From Sinomicrobium weinanense (GTDB taxonomy: Bacteria > Bacteroidota > Bacteroidia > Flavobacteriales > Flavobacteriaceae), in NCBI RefSeq assembly GCF_018863395.1, contig NZ_JAHKRR010000004.1, positions 496,001 to 560,000 of the forward strand: a stretch of DNA of 64,000 bases, given 5' to 3'. Below are positions 27,900-36,766 of this stretch, in pieces. Positions within the stretch are counted from its first letter, which is position 1. Each line of letters begins with the position of its first letter. Under the pieces are notes generated by a model that had not been told where the DNA came from, did not search any database, and worked only from the letters and a program-made list of their open reading frames with translations. A program made the position numbers and the translations under genes.

Positions 27900-29018
27900 A
27901 TGAAAAAAATACTTTTTTTATTTTGTTGCGCTCTTTCTGTCATATCCGTATTTCCGCAACAAAACCTGGACAGTTTGTTACCTGTACGAGGACTTGCCAT
28001 CGCGGCCCCGAAGCCTGATGGGGTAGAGCGGTTTGTTCGTTTTATCGATGAGGAACTCGCCCCCCGGAACGTAAATACCCTGATCCTGAGAGTGGACTAT
28101 AACTATCAATATACCTCCCATCCCGAACTGGCGGAAAGCAATGCGCTTTCCAAAGCAGATGTACAAAGTATAGTGAAGGTGTGCAAACGGCACAACATCC
28201 GTATCGTTCCGCAGATCAATCTTCTGGGGCACCAGTCCTGGGCCGGAACATTGGGCAAGCTCCTGGAGGTCTATCCCGAATTTGACGAAACCCCTCAGGT
28301 GGAGATGCCCGAAAACTACGAATGGCCGAATGAGGACGGGCTGTATTGCAAAAGCTACTGCCCCCTGCACCCGGAAGTACACAAGGTGGTCTTTGCGTTG
28401 GTGGATGAAATAACGAAAGCCTTTGAAGCGGATGCCTTTCATGCCGGAATGGATGAGGTCTTTTACATAGGCAACGAAAAATGCCCCAGGTGCGGGGGCA
28501 GGGACAAGGCCGAACTCTATGCAGGCGAAGTGACCCGGATACGGAACCACCTGGCGCAAACAGGCAAAAGGTTATGGATATGGGGCGACCGCCTTATCGA
28601 TGGTAAATCAACGGGAATGGGCATGTGGGAAGCCAGTATGAACAACACCCACCGGGCCATAGACCTTATTCCCCGGGATGTGATGATATGCGACTGGCAC
28701 TACGAACGCGCCGACCCTACCGCGGTGTATTTTGCCATGAAAGGCTTTGATGTGGCCACCTGCCCCTGGCGTAAGAAGGAGGTCGCAAAGAAACAACTGT
28801 CGCAAATGACAGGCTACCGGGCCAATGCTACGCCAGAAATGAAAAAGAGGTTCCGGGGAATGATACATACCATCTGGACAGATGCCGATAGTTTCCTGGA
28901 CCTGTATTACGGTAAAACAAAAAATAAAGATAAACAGGGAGACCAGGCAGATTGTTTTAAAGTGTTGTTTGATGAGATAAATTCCCTCGGCGAAGCCCGT
29001 GCTGAGCCCTTTGACTAA
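27900..29018 (+). CDS. Secreted GH20-like glycoside hydrolase (beta-N-acetylhexosaminidase fold)
   Basis: 372 residues after a signal peptide (MKKILFLFCCALSVISVFPQ). A TIM barrel is indicated by PVRGLAIAAPKPD, VNTLILRVDYNYQY, HNIRIVPQINLLGHQSWAG and the Asp-Glu pair in FHAGMDEVFYIGNEKCPRC, the position of the catalytic D-E in family 20 enzymes. WIWGDRLIDG and the C-terminal TIWTDADSFLDLYYG fit the barrel end. It lacks the usual N-terminal GH20b domain, so it is a single-domain member; the substrate is unknown. I chose the start that gives the signal peptide, not the upstream ATG at 27804. Confidence 0.82.
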   Translation: MKKILFLFCCALSVISVFPQQNLDSLLPVRGLAIAAPKPDGVERFVRFIDEELAPRNVNTLILRVDYNYQYTSHPELAESNALSKADVQSIVKVCKRHNIRIVPQINLLGHQSWAGTLGKLLEVYPEFDETPQVEMPENYEWPNEDGLYCKSYCPLHPEVHKVVFALVDEITKAFEADAFHAGMDEVFYIGNEKCPRCGGRDKAELYAGEVTRIRNHLAQTGKRLWIWGDRLIDGKSTGMGMWEASMNNTHRAIDLIPRDVMICDWHYERADPTAVYFAMKGFDVATCPWRKKEVAKKQLSQMTGYRANATPEMKKRFRGMIHTIWTDADSFLDLYYGKTKNKDKQGDQADCFKVLFDEINSLGEARAEPFD

Positions 29019-29068
29019 ACCCAGGATAAACTAAAGTCAAAGTACCCGGGAACCGAAATCGTAATTCT

Positions 29069-29494
29069 TTAGAGGTCGTCTATAAAAGTCGGATAGCTGT
29101 CGGATTTTGACTTGAGGATCTTTTTTATAAAATCGCGGCCTGCTTCGTTCCTGACATCTACCTTAAGATAATAGTCGTCTTTGTAAATCGTGTAAATATT
29201 GGTATTTACTTTGAGTATGGATAGTTTGTGGTAAGGGATCACCAGGGCATACCTGTCCAGTATGGCCGTAAATTTAAGGATAATCCCCCTGGGGCGCAGC
29301 TCTATGGTACAGGTGCTGTCTGCCTGGTTCAGGATCAACAGGTTGTGGAGTTGTACGGAAGAAGCCACAATGTCCATTTTCGGGGAATGTATGCCCCCGA
29401 TCTTCACCCGCTCGGCTATGATAAAAGGCTTACCCACCGCTGTTTCGATCTTTTTCTTATTTGGGATATCGTTACAGGAAGCGTAGAGAAGCAT
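29069..29494 (-). CDS. Hypothetical protein, possible lipoprotein
   Basis: 141 residues, not recognised. The start MLLYASCND has a very short hydrophobic run before a cysteine, so a lipobox is possible but weak. The rest is a predicted alpha/beta soluble domain (KPFIIAERVKIGG, IELRPRGIILKF, LKVDVRNEAGRDFIKKIL). A TATCTTTA box just upstream on the minus strand could be its promoter. Convergent with the GH20-like gene and divergent from argS. Confidence 0.6.
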   Translation of the reverse strand: MLLYASCNDIPNKKKIETAVGKPFIIAERVKIGGIHSPKMDIVASSVQLHNLLILNQADSTCTIELRPRGIILKFTAILDRYALVIPYHKLSILKVNTNIYTIYKDDYYLKVDVRNEAGRDFIKKILKSKSDSYPTFIDDL

Positions 29495-29523
29495 GGAATT
29501 TTTGTTATAAAGATACTCTTTTT

Positions 29524-29703
29524 TTAGATATGAGAAATGAGATTTTAGATGTGAGATATAAGCGGGGATTTAATTTGTTGCGGTATAATGTTACCATACA
29601 GGCAATGCTCGGTATTTGCCAGATCCATGGTTTATTCCGTATCTAAAATCCCCTATCTGAAATCTCACCTCTAAAATCTAAAATCTCCCCCCTAAAAACC
29701 CTA
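29524..29703 (+). repeat. Long heptamer array with inverted arms upstream of argS
   Basis: Left arm, at least six units: TTAGATA, TGAGAAA, TGAGATT, TTAGATG, TGAGATA, TAAGCGG (29524-29565). Right arm, at least eight units: ATCTAAA, ATCCCCT, ATCTGAA, ATCTCAC, CTCTAAA, ATCTAAA, ATCTCCC, CCCTAAA (29641-29696). The arms are separated by about 75 nt and are inverse themes (AGAT/ATCT). It is the longest array of the window and ends ten bases before the argS -7 box. Confidence 0.8.
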
Positions 29704-29712
29704 AAGTCTTTT

Positions 29713-29720
29713 TATCTTTG
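29713..29720 (+). promoter_or_regulatory. -7 box of argS
   Basis: TATCTTTG matches TAnnTTTG and is 24 nt upstream of the argS ATG. The -33 position falls in the last units of the heptamer array and shows no TTTG. Confidence 0.6.
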
Positions 29721-29743
29721 CAGGCCTGTACAGGACAAAAAAT

Positions 29744-31531
29744 ATGCAGATGGATATACAAGACCTTATCATCACTAAAGTAAAAGAAGGCGTAAAGCAC
29801 CTATTCGATGCCGAACTTGAAGCCGTGGAACTCCAGCCCACCCGCAAGGATTTTGAGGGCGATGTTACCGTAGTGGTATTTCCCATGCTTCGCGTGCTCA
29901 AAGGAAATCCTCAGGTTATTGGAGAGCAGATAGGCGCTTTTCTTGAAGAAAATGTAGAAGAAGTAACCCGTTTCAACGTGGTCAAGGGGTTTCTGAACCT
30001 GGTGATAGGCGATCGTTATTACCTGGAATTTTTCAAGGCGATAAAAGACCAGGAAAATTACGGGTATGTAACTCCCGATCCGGATGGAAAAGCGGTCCTG
30101 GTGGAGTATTCCTCCCCCAATACCAATAAACCGCTGCACCTGGGGCACATACGTAATAACCTGCTTGGGTATTCGGTGTCGGAAATACTGAAAGCCTCCG
30201 GGAAAAAGGTATACAAGACCCAGATCATCAATGACCGGGGAATCCATATCTGCAAGTCCATGCTCGCCTGGAAAAAATTTGGAAATGGCGAGACCCCGGA
30301 GTCTGTCGGATTGAAAGGGGACAAGCTGGTAGGGAATTACTACGTTGCTTTTGACAAGGCCTATAAAAAAGAGATAGAAGAATTGGTTGCCGGCGGAATG
30401 CCGAAGAAAGAGGCAGAGAAAAAAGCCCCCCTGCTGCTCGAAGCCCAGGAAATGTTGCGAAAGTGGGAAGCCGGGGACGAAGAGGTCGTAAACCTGTGGA
30501 AGACTATGAACCAATGGGTATATGACGGCTTCGATATCACCTATAAAAACCTGGGAGTCGACTTTGATTCCTATTATTATGAGAGCAATACCTATCTCCT
30601 GGGAAAAGACGTCGTAGAAGACGGCCTGGCCCGGGGCGTATTTTTCAAAAAGGGGGACGGAAGTGTCTGGATAGACCTTACCGATGAAGGCCTGGACGAA
30701 AAGATCGTTTTGCGGGCCGACGGTACTGCGGTTTATATGACACAGGACATCGGAACGGCCATACAGCGTGTCAAGGACCATCCCGATATAGGCGGTATGG
30801 TGTATACCGTTGGAAATGAACAGGATTATCACTTCAAGGTGCTCTTTCTTATACTGCAAAAGCTCGGTTACGATTGGGCCAAAAGCCTGTATCACCTCAG
30901 CTATGGCATGGTAGACCTCCCCAGCGGAAAGATGAAGAGCCGGGAAGGCACCGTAGTGGATGCCGACGATCTCATTGTGGAAATGACGGAAACAGCCGAG
31001 GAAATTTCCAAAGAACTCGGTAAGCTGGACGGTTATTCCGGGAAAGAAAAACAGAGACTGTACAGGATCATAGGCCTTGGGGCACTGAAATACTATATCC
31101 TCAAAGTAGATCCGCGGAAACGGATATTGTTCAACCCGGCAGAATCGGTAGACTTTGCCGGAAATACAGGGCCTTTTATACAATATACCTACGCCCGTAT
31201 CCGGTCTATCCTGCGAAAAGCCGAAGGGCTCGACCTTACAAAAAATATTGAAGGGCTCCCCCTGCACGATAAGGAAAAGGAACTGCTAAAACAACTCGAG
31301 GCATTCCCTGAAGTTGTTCGCAATGCAGCAGAAAATTACAGCCCTGCCGTTATTGCCAATTATGCCTACGACCTGGTGAAGGCATTTAACTCTTTCTACC
31401 AGAACGTATCTATCCTGGGTGCGGAAGATGAAGAACGAAAAAAATTCCGGGTACAGCTCTCGCAGAAAGTGGGAGAGGTCATAGCCTCCAGCCTGCGCCT
31501 TCTGGGCATTGATGTGCCGGAAAGGATGTAG
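29744..31531 (+). CDS. argS: Arginine--tRNA ligase
   Basis: Class I aminoacyl-tRNA synthetase, 595 residues. The HIGH motif is HLGH at 132-135 (NKPLHLGHIRNNLLGYS), and the KMSKS equivalent is KMKSREGTVV in the C-terminal half, as is normal for ArgRS. The N-terminal Add1-type domain (EGDVTVVVFPMLR) and the C-terminal DALR anticodon-binding domain (NFAGNTGPFIQYTYARIRS leads into it) are both complete. ATG 29750 two codons later is an equally possible start. Confidence 0.97.
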   Translation: MQMDIQDLIITKVKEGVKHLFDAELEAVELQPTRKDFEGDVTVVVFPMLRVLKGNPQVIGEQIGAFLEENVEEVTRFNVVKGFLNLVIGDRYYLEFFKAIKDQENYGYVTPDPDGKAVLVEYSSPNTNKPLHLGHIRNNLLGYSVSEILKASGKKVYKTQIINDRGIHICKSMLAWKKFGNGETPESVGLKGDKLVGNYYVAFDKAYKKEIEELVAGGMPKKEAEKKAPLLLEAQEMLRKWEAGDEEVVNLWKTMNQWVYDGFDITYKNLGVDFDSYYYESNTYLLGKDVVEDGLARGVFFKKGDGSVWIDLTDEGLDEKIVLRADGTAVYMTQDIGTAIQRVKDHPDIGGMVYTVGNEQDYHFKVLFLILQKLGYDWAKSLYHLSYGMVDLPSGKMKSREGTVVDADDLIVEMTETAEEISKELGKLDGYSGKEKQRLYRIIGLGALKYYILKVDPRKRILFNPAESVDFAGNTGPFIQYTYARIRSILRKAEGLDLTKNIEGLPLHDKEKELLKQLEAFPEVVRNAAENYSPAVIANYAYDLVKAFNSFYQNVSILGAEDEERKKFRVQLSQKVGEVIASSLRLLGIDVPERM

Positions 31532-31591
31532 AGGGAGTTTGGGAGTTTATCAGAAATAGAGATTACATTTCAAACTCCAAGCCTTCAAAAC
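31530..31591 (+). repeat. Degenerate inverted array after argS
   Basis: GGGAGTTTGGGAGTTTA (from about 31533) and the inverse theme CAAACTCCAAGCC...CAAAACT (from about 31571) form a short, decayed version of the inverted-arm arrays. Periodicity is weak. Confidence 0.35.
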
Positions 31592-31592
31592 T

Positions 31593-31624
31593 AAAAAAAA
31601 CCGCCCCACACAAGGTAGGACGGT
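31593..31624 (-). terminator. Terminator of the DUF6607 gene
   Basis: Read on the minus strand: ACCGTCC, a loop of about 11 nt, GGGCGGT (one T-G wobble), then eight T residues (31600 down to 31593). It lies 22 nt past the stop of the minus-strand gene. Confidence 0.8.
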
Positions 31625-31646
31625 CATAGTTAACCATAGATGAAAA

Positions 31647-32543
31647 CTAATTGGCAATAAAGGGCACTATTGCATTTTTAATATCGTCGGCCGAAGCGCT
31701 GTTGTCCAGGTCGAACAATACTTCGTACAGTTTTTTATCATTTGCTTTGGATTGTAGTTTCAGGTCGGCGTGCCTTTGGAAGAGATGGTCCCATTCCGTC
31801 CGGACCCTGGCCCAGTAGGCTTGGTTTTCCTTCCACCATTTCTTTGCGGGATCACACTTGGAATCATCCACTTTTCTGTAATAATTAAGCCCTTTTTCCT
31901 GGGCGAGTACCTTGTCGGCTTCAGCGCTGCGTATCACCTTGTCGTTGTCCTGTTCGTGCAGCCAGCCATAGTCGGTGATCTCATGGCGGTTGGTGCGCCG
32001 GGTTACGTTGTAGTCACTTCTCTTGGTGTGTTCCCTTCTCGGGAGGGGGGCGTCTGTGGTGTTCTGCCAGTAGTGCCTGCCGTCTACATGTACCCAGGTG
32101 GCCGAGCCTTCATAGCGCGGGCTGTCGTCTACCTGGTAGACTTTCTGGGTCCATTGGCCTTTTACATCCTTAGGGTCCAGTTTTTTATAACGCCATTCGT
32201 TGTCCTTGTAGTAGGTGTAAAGCCCGGTGTTCTCGTAAAGCCAGTCCTGCCGCCAATGCTTGATGATCATGGTGTCGTTTACAATAAGCAGGTGCTGAAG
32301 GACGATCTTATTGTCGCTATCCTCAATCGGGGTTACCCATTCCAGGGCACCTGAAGCATAACGGTCGTGAAATTTATAATCCTTGTCCGGGGCAAAGGTC
32401 TCGGCAAAATTAAAGCTCACCTCGTAACAGCCGCACATGTCCTTTATGGCCTTTGTATCCTTTTCTTTTGCGGTCTGGGCATACCCGGCCACACTTATGC
32501 CAAATGCCAACAGTGCCTTAAACAAAACGGAGTTCTTCATCAT
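31647..32543 (-). CDS. DUF6607 family secreted protein
   Basis: 298 residues with a signal peptide (MMKNSVLFKALLAFGISVAGYAQ). The body is rich in W, Y, D and K (KHWRQDWLYENTGLYTYYKDNEWRYKKL, TWVHVDGRHYWQNTTDAPLPRREHTKRSDYN, read in parts), the pattern of DUF6607. Function unknown. It is divergent from the DoxX-receptor-HmuY operon and shares the Fur-like box region with it, so it may belong to the same haem/iron response. Either of the two adjacent initial ATGs may be used. Confidence 0.8.
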   Translation of the reverse strand: MMKNSVLFKALLAFGISVAGYAQTAKEKDTKAIKDMCGCYEVSFNFAETFAPDKDYKFHDRYASGALEWVTPIEDSDNKIVLQHLLIVNDTMIIKHWRQDWLYENTGLYTYYKDNEWRYKKLDPKDVKGQWTQKVYQVDDSPRYEGSATWVHVDGRHYWQNTTDAPLPRREHTKRSDYNVTRRTNRHEITDYGWLHEQDNDKVIRSAEADKVLAQEKGLNYYRKVDDSKCDPAKKWWKENQAYWARVRTEWDHLFQRHADLKLQSKANDKKLYEVLFDLDNSASADDIKNAIVPFIAN

Positions 32544-32618
32544 ATGATATGGTTTAATTAAAAGTTAGATATCAGAGTCCCCCAAACCGAGGCGGGGAGC
32601 CGTGGACAAATTTAATAA

Positions 32619-32689
32619 TTTTATTTAGATTGAATAAAAATAAATTATATATTTGCCTCAAATTTATTAATAATTATTCTAAATAAAAA
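32619..32689 (+). promoter_or_regulatory. Divergent promoter region with -7 box and two inverted Fur-like boxes
   Basis: TTTATTTAGA (32620-32629) and its inverted copy TCTAAATAAA (32678-32687) flank TATATTTG (32648-32655), an exact TAnnTTTG box 39 nt before the DoxX-like gene. The first box covers the -33 position and the second lies in the leader. AT-rich dyads of this sort resemble Fur/iron boxes upstream of iron-uptake genes in Bacteroidota; the regulator is inferred from the neighbouring haem genes. Confidence 0.55.
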
Positions 32690-32693
32690 TAAC

Positions 32694-33143
32694 ATGCCAT
32701 TAAAGATCATCCACATTGTGTTAAGGTTAATACTGGGAGGCATGCTGGTATACGGGGGATTTGCCAAGTTCTCAAAACCTGTTCCCGAACCTACCCAAAT
32801 AATAGAACAGGTACAAAAAGGGGAAGACCTGACCTCAAATATCGATCTCCTGAAAATGAGGAATTATATTTTCGGGATGAAGCAAACCGGATATTTCTGG
32901 CCGTTCCTGGGTATTGTAGAATTTCTTGCCGGAATATTGCTGCTCAGCCAGGTGTTTGGTGCTCTGGGAGCGATCGTAGCCTTGCCCGTGACATTGAATA
33001 TCTTTTTGTTTCACTTTTTCCTGAAGCCCGGCGATATGCCCGGCCTGTTGCAGACCCTTGGGCTGCTGGCGATAAACATATGGCTTATTGCCGCAGCTTA
33101 TTCCCGTTGGAAGCCCTTACTCATCGATAAAAAAATATGGTAA
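32694..33143 (+). CDS. DoxX family membrane protein
   Basis: 149 residues with four membrane segments; MPLKIIHIVLRLILGGMLVYGGFAKF is the DoxX start and WPFLGIVEFLAGILLL the second span. A loop of about 35 residues (EPTQIIEQVQKGEDLT...) lies between helices one and two. It is the first gene of the haem/iron operon; a role in membrane redox or uptake is plausible but unproven. Confidence 0.8.
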   Translation: MPLKIIHIVLRLILGGMLVYGGFAKFSKPVPEPTQIIEQVQKGEDLTSNIDLLKMRNYIFGMKQTGYFWPFLGIVEFLAGILLLSQVFGALGAIVALPVTLNIFLFHFFLKPGDMPGLLQTLGLLAINIWLIAAAYSRWKPLLIDKKIW

Positions 33144-33185
33144 ATAGCAGGTCCGGAACAAAACTTTATGAACTAACTAACTGCA

Positions 33186-35345
33186 ATGAACGCATATCTG
33201 CAAAGACATAAAATTCTACTCTTTTTCCCCGGTATACTGGCATTCTATCAGGCTTATTCCCAAGCTGAGGTGGATACGGCCTCCGCGAAAGTCAATGAGC
33301 TCCACGAGGTTATAGTAACAGACCAGTACAAAAGGGGAAGCGTATCCGGAAAATTGTTTACGGTTAGCGAAATAACCCGGAAAGATATAGACCAACTGGC
33401 CGGAAACAACCTGGCGGATATACTCCATTACCAGCTGAATATCGATATTGTTCCCGATGCACGGTCGGGCAGGTCTACCGTACGTATGTTCGGGCTGGAC
33501 GGGGAGTATGTAAAGATACTGGTAGACAACATCCCCCTGGTCAGCGATAACGGTTATGGTAATAATATAGACATCACCCAGATCAATCTCGATGAGGTGG
33601 AGCGGATAGAAGTGGTAGAAGGGGCAATGGGCGTCCTCTACGGGGACAATGCCGTTGCCGGGGTGATCAATATAGTGACGAAAAAGGGGATAGAAGGAAA
33701 ATGGGAAGTGACAGCGGCCCTTCAGGAAGAGACCGTCGGAGGAGAATATGACTGGTCTGACAAGGGACGGCATGTTCAATCCCTGAGAATAGGTCATAAT
33801 ATCGCTGACGGACTATATGTTTCCGCAGGTTTTAACCGGAATGATTTCCAGGGATTTTTTAACGATTTCCGGGGAAAGGACTATTTTAAGACACAGGGCA
33901 ATTCCGTGAGCAATGACGGGCTCCGGGGCTATGAGTGGAACCCCAAGGAACAGCTCAACCTCACAGGAGGGCTGTACTACACGGCCCCTCGCTTTAATGT
34001 CTATTACAAATTCGGGTACTACGACGAAACCCTGGACATATATAACCATGCAGTCAATGCCAGGGTAGAAGATAATACATACAAGATCACGGCAAATGAT
34101 ACCCAATACCGTACCTCCCGTTTTTTACACCAGTTCTATGCAGACGGCAAGTGGAACTCCATGAACTACACTCTGGCCTTGTCTTTTCAGAAGCAGGAGC
34201 GTGACAATGAGGATTATGTCTATAACGTAGGAGAACAGAGAAAACAGGAAGTGACACAGGATATTACCGATCAGTCCAGCGATCTGCTGTTCTCGAGGGG
34301 AATGCTGAGCCGGATCTTCCCGGGATCGGAATTTTTTGACCTTACCGTAGGTTACGAACTCGTGAATCAGAAAGGGTATGATGTTTCGGCCAGCGGCCAT
34401 TCCACAAACATTGTGGAGAACCGGCTGGAAAACTACGATGTTTTTGCCGCTGCCGACCTGAATATTACAGACAGGTTTGCCCTCTATCCCGGATTGCGGC
34501 TCAATAATAATTCCAGCTACAATACCCACTGGATATGGGGACTGACTGCCGGATATAAGTTGTCCGATGATATAGATGTAAAAGGAGTGTTCGGTTCGGC
34601 CTATAAGACCCCGACCTTTCCTCAGTTGTTCTACTATTTTGTGGACGCCAACCACGACGTGCAGGGCAACCCCGACCTGAAACCGGAAGACGGGCTTTCT
34701 GCCCTGGTCTCGATAGAGAAGCGTTCCGACCTGGAAAAAGTGAGGCTTAGACATGCCCTTAAGGGATTTCACTTTAATATCAAGGATAAAATAAGCCTTA
34801 TCCTGGTGGGCGATGATGCTCCCGGGGGAAGTTTCCGTTATATGAACATAGACAGGCACCGGGTACTCGGAGCTTCCTTCGAGAATACACTGTATTATAA
34901 AAACCTCCGGGCCGGACTGGGGCTCAGTTATATCGGCATTGCACAGGAACTCGGAGCGGAGGATGATAGCAAGAACGATTACCTCTTCAACTTTACGGCA
35001 AACGCTTCTGTGAGCTATACGATACCTTCCATCCAGACCATATTTACCACGCAATTCAAATACAACGGCAAGCAACCCCAGTATGTGGAGCAAACGAATG
35101 ATACCGGGGAAACGATATTCGTAAAAGGCGAACAGGATGCCTTTACCTGGTGGGATGCCAGTATCAGAAAATCTTTTTTAAACAAAACACTGGAACTCAC
35201 CGCAGGGGCCAGGAACCTGCTCGATGTGGTAAGTGTGAACACAACTGCCGTTGCAGGAACTGCCCATGGTGCCCCTCCCGGTACTGTACTATTGGGGTAT
35301 GGGAGGTCTTTTTACCTGAAACTTTTGTATAATTTTAAACTCTGA
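33186..35345 (+). CDS. TonB-dependent outer membrane receptor, probably for haem
   Basis: 719 residues. Signal peptide (to about AYSQA), TonB box ELHEVIVTDQ, plug domain (NLADILHYQLNIDIVPDARSGRSTVRMFGLDGEYVKILVDNIP in parts, then GAMGVLYGDNAVAGVINIVTKKG), and a 22-strand-type barrel ending in aromatic F (LLYNFKL). No N-terminal signalling domain. The neighbouring HmuY gene, eight bases downstream, is the best evidence that the substrate is haem; HmuR-like is the likely role. Confidence 0.88.
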   Translation: MNAYLQRHKILLFFPGILAFYQAYSQAEVDTASAKVNELHEVIVTDQYKRGSVSGKLFTVSEITRKDIDQLAGNNLADILHYQLNIDIVPDARSGRSTVRMFGLDGEYVKILVDNIPLVSDNGYGNNIDITQINLDEVERIEVVEGAMGVLYGDNAVAGVINIVTKKGIEGKWEVTAALQEETVGGEYDWSDKGRHVQSLRIGHNIADGLYVSAGFNRNDFQGFFNDFRGKDYFKTQGNSVSNDGLRGYEWNPKEQLNLTGGLYYTAPRFNVYYKFGYYDETLDIYNHAVNARVEDNTYKITANDTQYRTSRFLHQFYADGKWNSMNYTLALSFQKQERDNEDYVYNVGEQRKQEVTQDITDQSSDLLFSRGMLSRIFPGSEFFDLTVGYELVNQKGYDVSASGHSTNIVENRLENYDVFAAADLNITDRFALYPGLRLNNNSSYNTHWIWGLTAGYKLSDDIDVKGVFGSAYKTPTFPQLFYYFVDANHDVQGNPDLKPEDGLSALVSIEKRSDLEKVRLRHALKGFHFNIKDKISLILVGDDAPGGSFRYMNIDRHRVLGASFENTLYYKNLRAGLGLSYIGIAQELGAEDDSKNDYLFNFTANASVSYTIPSIQTIFTTQFKYNGKQPQYVEQTNDTGETIFVKGEQDAFTWWDASIRKSFLNKTLELTAGARNLLDVVSVNTTAVAGTAHGAPPGTVLLGYGRSFYLKLLYNFKL

Positions 35346-35352
35346 CCTTAGT

Positions 35353-36567
35353 ATGAAACGTTTTTTTCTTTTACAAACCTTTTTTGCGGGCCTGTTGATC
35401 ACCGGGTGCAGCAATGATGATGACGGCCCGGGAACAGCACCCGAAGTCCCCGTAGTGGAATCGGCCACGATAGATGCGGAATCGGGAGGGGACAACGAAC
35501 CCAACCAGGTGTACATAGACCTGAGTACGTCCAATACTACCCTAGTGCGAAGGGATGCCTGGGAACTCGGTTTTTATTCCGGATCACAGAACAGGGTGGT
35601 GCTGAACACTTCCATTCTGGTGACGGCCGCAGAACTTTCGGGATTTACGGACATTGATGCGGTAAACAGCAATACTGCTTTTGAAACACCTGTGCAGTTA
35701 AAGTCACTGGACTTACAAACGCAGCAAACTGTTGACGTCACGGTAAATAATGTAGAAGAGCTCAAGGCAGGGCTCCCGTTGGGATATAGTATGTACGGTA
35801 ATCCGGAAAGCGGGATATCTTTTACGGACACCAAAGAAGGATCACTGGAAGGTACTGCTATTGCCGAAGTTTCCACAACCGATGCCGATAACAAGGTCTA
35901 TATCGTTTCCGCCGGAAGTGCGATCCCGACAGCAGCAGCAGATCCCGGTTCTATAAACACCACAGGCGATCACAGGGGATTTTACAAAATAAGAGTGTTG
36001 ACCGACGGGAATGAATATACCTTGCAATATGCCGAACTGGATGCCGAAGACCATCAGGAGGTACAGATCAGTAAGGATGATGCTTATAATCTGAAAGCCT
36101 TTAGCCTGGTAAACGGTGCCGAGGTAAATGTGGAGCCGGTGAAAGAAGAATGGGACATTAATTTTACCAGTGTATATTCTTATTACGGGAGTTATTTCGG
36201 AACAGTTGCCGGTGTCACTTTTTCCGACTACGCTTTGCACAATACCCTTGGAAATGTAGGGCTCTATACTATTTTTACCCATAAAACCGAAGAAGGGGAA
36301 ACCGTAGAAACCGGGGAACCTTCTTTTGAAGAATTTACCAAAGCCGATATCGCAGAAACCGAATTTATATATGACGACAGGGCTGTTATAGGAAAAGATT
36401 GGAGAGAAACCGCCGGATTCGGGGGATCGACGAACCGTGTAAAAGACGACAGGTATTATATCGTAAAGGATGCTGCCGGAAACTATTTCAAGTTACAGTT
36501 CACAGCCTTTATGAGTGCGGGCGGTGAAAGGGGATATCCCCAGTTTAAATACGAATTATTAGAGTAA
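35353..36567 (+). CDS. HmuY family haem-binding lipoprotein, two-domain form
   Basis: 404 residues. Lipobox LLITGC (cysteine near residue 19), then an acidic linker (NDDDGPG). Two HmuY-like regions follow: QVYIDLSTSN...RRDAWELGFYSG (about 50-210) and AYNLKAFSLVNG...EEWDINFTSVYSYYG (about 230-400). Porphyromonas HmuY takes haem from host proteins and passes it to HmuR; this protein is about twice as long and carries the fold twice. The terminator at 36729 ends the operon. Confidence 0.85.
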   Translation: MKRFFLLQTFFAGLLITGCSNDDDGPGTAPEVPVVESATIDAESGGDNEPNQVYIDLSTSNTTLVRRDAWELGFYSGSQNRVVLNTSILVTAAELSGFTDIDAVNSNTAFETPVQLKSLDLQTQQTVDVTVNNVEELKAGLPLGYSMYGNPESGISFTDTKEGSLEGTAIAEVSTTDADNKVYIVSAGSAIPTAAADPGSINTTGDHRGFYKIRVLTDGNEYTLQYAELDAEDHQEVQISKDDAYNLKAFSLVNGAEVNVEPVKEEWDINFTSVYSYYGSYFGTVAGVTFSDYALHNTLGNVGLYTIFTHKTEEGETVETGEPSFEEFTKADIAETEFIYDDRAVIGKDWRETAGFGGSTNRVKDDRYYIVKDAAGNYFKLQFTAFMSAGGERGYPQFKYELLE

Positions 36568-36580
36568 CCTTTGTTATAAT

Positions 36581-36610
36581 CAACTACCTCGGGGCAAGCC
36601 CAGGAGGTAT
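36581..36610 (+). repeat. Intergenic hairpin element after hmuY
   Basis: ACCTC (36586-36590), GGGGC AA GCCC in the middle, and GAGGT (36604-36608) form a compound inverted repeat. The sequence resembles an intergenic repeat I know from other Bacteroidota, but only one copy is seen here. The remainder to 36728 has no gene. Confidence 0.4.
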
Positions 36611-36728
36611 TCAAACGAGCAGACCTTAGCTCATTTCGATGTAGAGCATCGGAGAATAAGACCCATTTAATGGGATTCAATTATTTTGAAGTTAGTTAGT
36701 TTTTAAGTTTTTTATTTTTTAGTTGCAG

Positions 36729-36763
36729 AAATCCCGGAGACCGTCATGGTTTCCGGGGTTTTG
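36729..36763 (+). terminator. Terminator of the DoxX-receptor-HmuY operon
   Basis: AAATCCCGGAGACC (36729-36742) pairs with GGTTTCCGGGGTTT (36748-36761) in RNA, with two G-U pairs and a 5-nt loop, ending in TTTT. It lies four bases before the end of the convergent receptor gene. Confidence 0.8.
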
Positions 36764-36766
36764 TGT

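Noticed and set aside
29801-31267. Minus-strand frame of 488 residues opposite argS
   Set aside because: Antisense to a textbook ArgRS with HIGH and KMSKS-type motifs; no domain is recognisable in the opposite frame.
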